NCBI GenBank assembly: GCA_903911455.1 | Contig: CAIWDQ010000207.1 | Location: forward strand, 1-23,448 | From: an uncultured bacterium | Lineage (GTDB): Bacteria; Bacteroidota; Bacteroidia; Bacteroidales; JACABE01 | DNA: 23,448 nucleotides | Reading direction: 5' to 3' | Shown: positions 22,708-23,448 of the stretch, in pieces | Layout: each line of letters begins with the position of its first letter | Numbering within the stretch: position 1 is the first letter of the stretch | Translations under genes and position numbers: made by a program | The notes under the pieces: generated by a model | What the model was told of the DNA's origin: nothing | Seen by the model: the letters and a program-made list of their open reading frames with translations, nothing else | Databases searched by the model: none

Positions 22708-22729
22708 GGTCCCCGAGCTTGCCGAGGGG
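22708..22729. repeat. Dispersed repeat, GGTCCCCGA...GAGGGG type
   Basis: Near-identical to the element at 5332-5353. It lies in the spacer upstream of hicB, with CCCCAGC just before it as in the palindrome at 5454. Confidence 0.6.
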
Positions 22730-22795
22730 TTTTAGGTTTTCATTTTGTTTTTTAATGCAAATTATATTTCTTTATTTACGTATAAACGACAACTT

Positions 22796-23448
22796 TTAAT
22801 AACAACATTTATAATCACCATTAAAATTAAGGTGTAAACCAAATTCTTTATCAAAGATATCAAGTATATTTGTCATTTGATTACATTCTTTATATTTCTT
22901 CCTATATACATCAGGACAATTATAATGATAAAATTTGTATTTATATTTTGTTGCAATTTCTATATTAAAAGTTATACCATCATCAACAATGTTTTTCCAA
23001 CCTTTAATATCATCTTGTGAAGGAAGGTTGTATATATTTTCCTTCTCAATTAGAGAAAAGAAATTATTCAAGTTTGTTTTAGGCTGTACTTTCTTAACCC
23101 AAAAAGTATCTATTGTTTTTCTGGATGCATAAGTATAATAATCATTACACCATTCAGCTTCATTTTCAATATAGAAATAATGCAAACATTTCCATTTATT
23201 ATTAATTTTTTTTATAACATAAACTTCTCCTCCATTAGTTACTTCTACTTTTGACCATAAACGTAATTCAAATGAATCAGTACCAAGCCATAATTTATTT
23301 AGCATAAGTTCATCAGAATGGATTTTATTAATTTCGTAATATATATCTGGTCTATGTCTTTTATATGAATCGGGTATTTCTAATATAAATTTTGGTTTAT
23401 CTTCCTTAATTATTCTTTTGCATGAAGATGATGAAATGCTAATTAAAG
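22796..23448 (-). CDS. Unknown, probable lipoprotein; start beyond window
   Basis: An ATG at 23305 opens a 169-residue frame, but the same frame stays open upstream to the window edge, so the true start lies beyond 23448. The extra part reads LISISSSSCKRIIKEDK at its left end: a hydrophobic/Ser-rich stretch then Cys, which looks like the end of a lipoprotein signal. The rest is rich in Lys, Tyr, Trp and Asn (for example WKCLHYFYIENEAEW, YKYKFYHYNCPD) and ends GDYKCCY. I do not recognise the family. It is probably a surface or periplasmic lipoprotein of about 215 residues. Stop codon TAA at 22796. Confidence 0.7.
   Translation of the reverse strand, partial: LISISSSSCKRIIKEDKPKFILEIPDSYKRHRPDIYYEINKIHSDELMLNKLWLGTDSFELRLWSKVEVTNGGEVYVIKKINNKWKCLHYFYIENEAEWCNDYYTYASRKTIDTFWVKKVQPKTNLNNFFSLIEKENIYNLPSQDDIKGWKNIVDDGITFNIEIATKYKYKFYHYNCPDVYRKKYKECNQMTNILDIFDKEFGLHLNFNGDYKCCY

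Overview
The window is AT-rich DNA from a member of the Bacteroidota, most likely a free-living or sediment-type member of Bacteroidales or a related order (order not certain). Evidence: a Por/type IX secretion (T9SS) C-terminal sorting domain, GldN-like and SUMF1-like gliding/secretion proteins, FISUMP-domain paralogues, a secreted GH35 enzyme, and repeated promoter -7 boxes of the form TAnnTTTG. No rRNA, tRNA, integrase, transposase or CRISPR array was seen.

Layout. (1) 6-3735, minus: a three-gene electron-transfer operon read from a good TTG-N20-TAnnTTTG promoter: di-haem b-type membrane cytochrome, membrane-anchored Fe-S flavoprotein, 17-haem secreted cytochrome c. (2) 4084-5312, plus: an unrecognised 286-residue protein behind a roughly 230-nt leader with three hairpins, closed by a strong terminator. 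(3) 5188-7426: repeat-rich spacer, a HEPN-like gene flanked by inverted repeats, and an attC-like hairpin. (4) 7427-11681, minus: an accessory island of six closely packed genes: two FISUMP proteins, a PLD nuclease-like/coiled-coil/J-domain fusion, a leucine-rich-repeat protein and two small membrane proteins. Three of them start with the same short motif (NSLVP[IV]xN...), which makes this the best candidate for an undescribed modular system. (5) 11945-12241, plus: a decayed 21-bp array that once encoded HP[DE]xVxx heptads. (6) 12359-21994, plus: a five-repeat helical protein, a GH35 beta-galactosidase, an Asp-box T9SS cargo protein, then a SIMPL / SUMF1 / MORN-GldN gene trio that looks like a divergent T9SS-related envelope module. 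(7) 22175-22628, minus: hicBA with a nonsense mutation in hicA. (8) 22796 to the right edge, minus: an unknown, probably lipoprotein, gene running off the window.

Several plus-strand genes are followed within a few bases of the stop codon by 7- or 9-bp tandem repeats, and the spacers carry several families of dispersed palindromic (REP-like) elements. All assignments are from reading the sequence; no searches were run.
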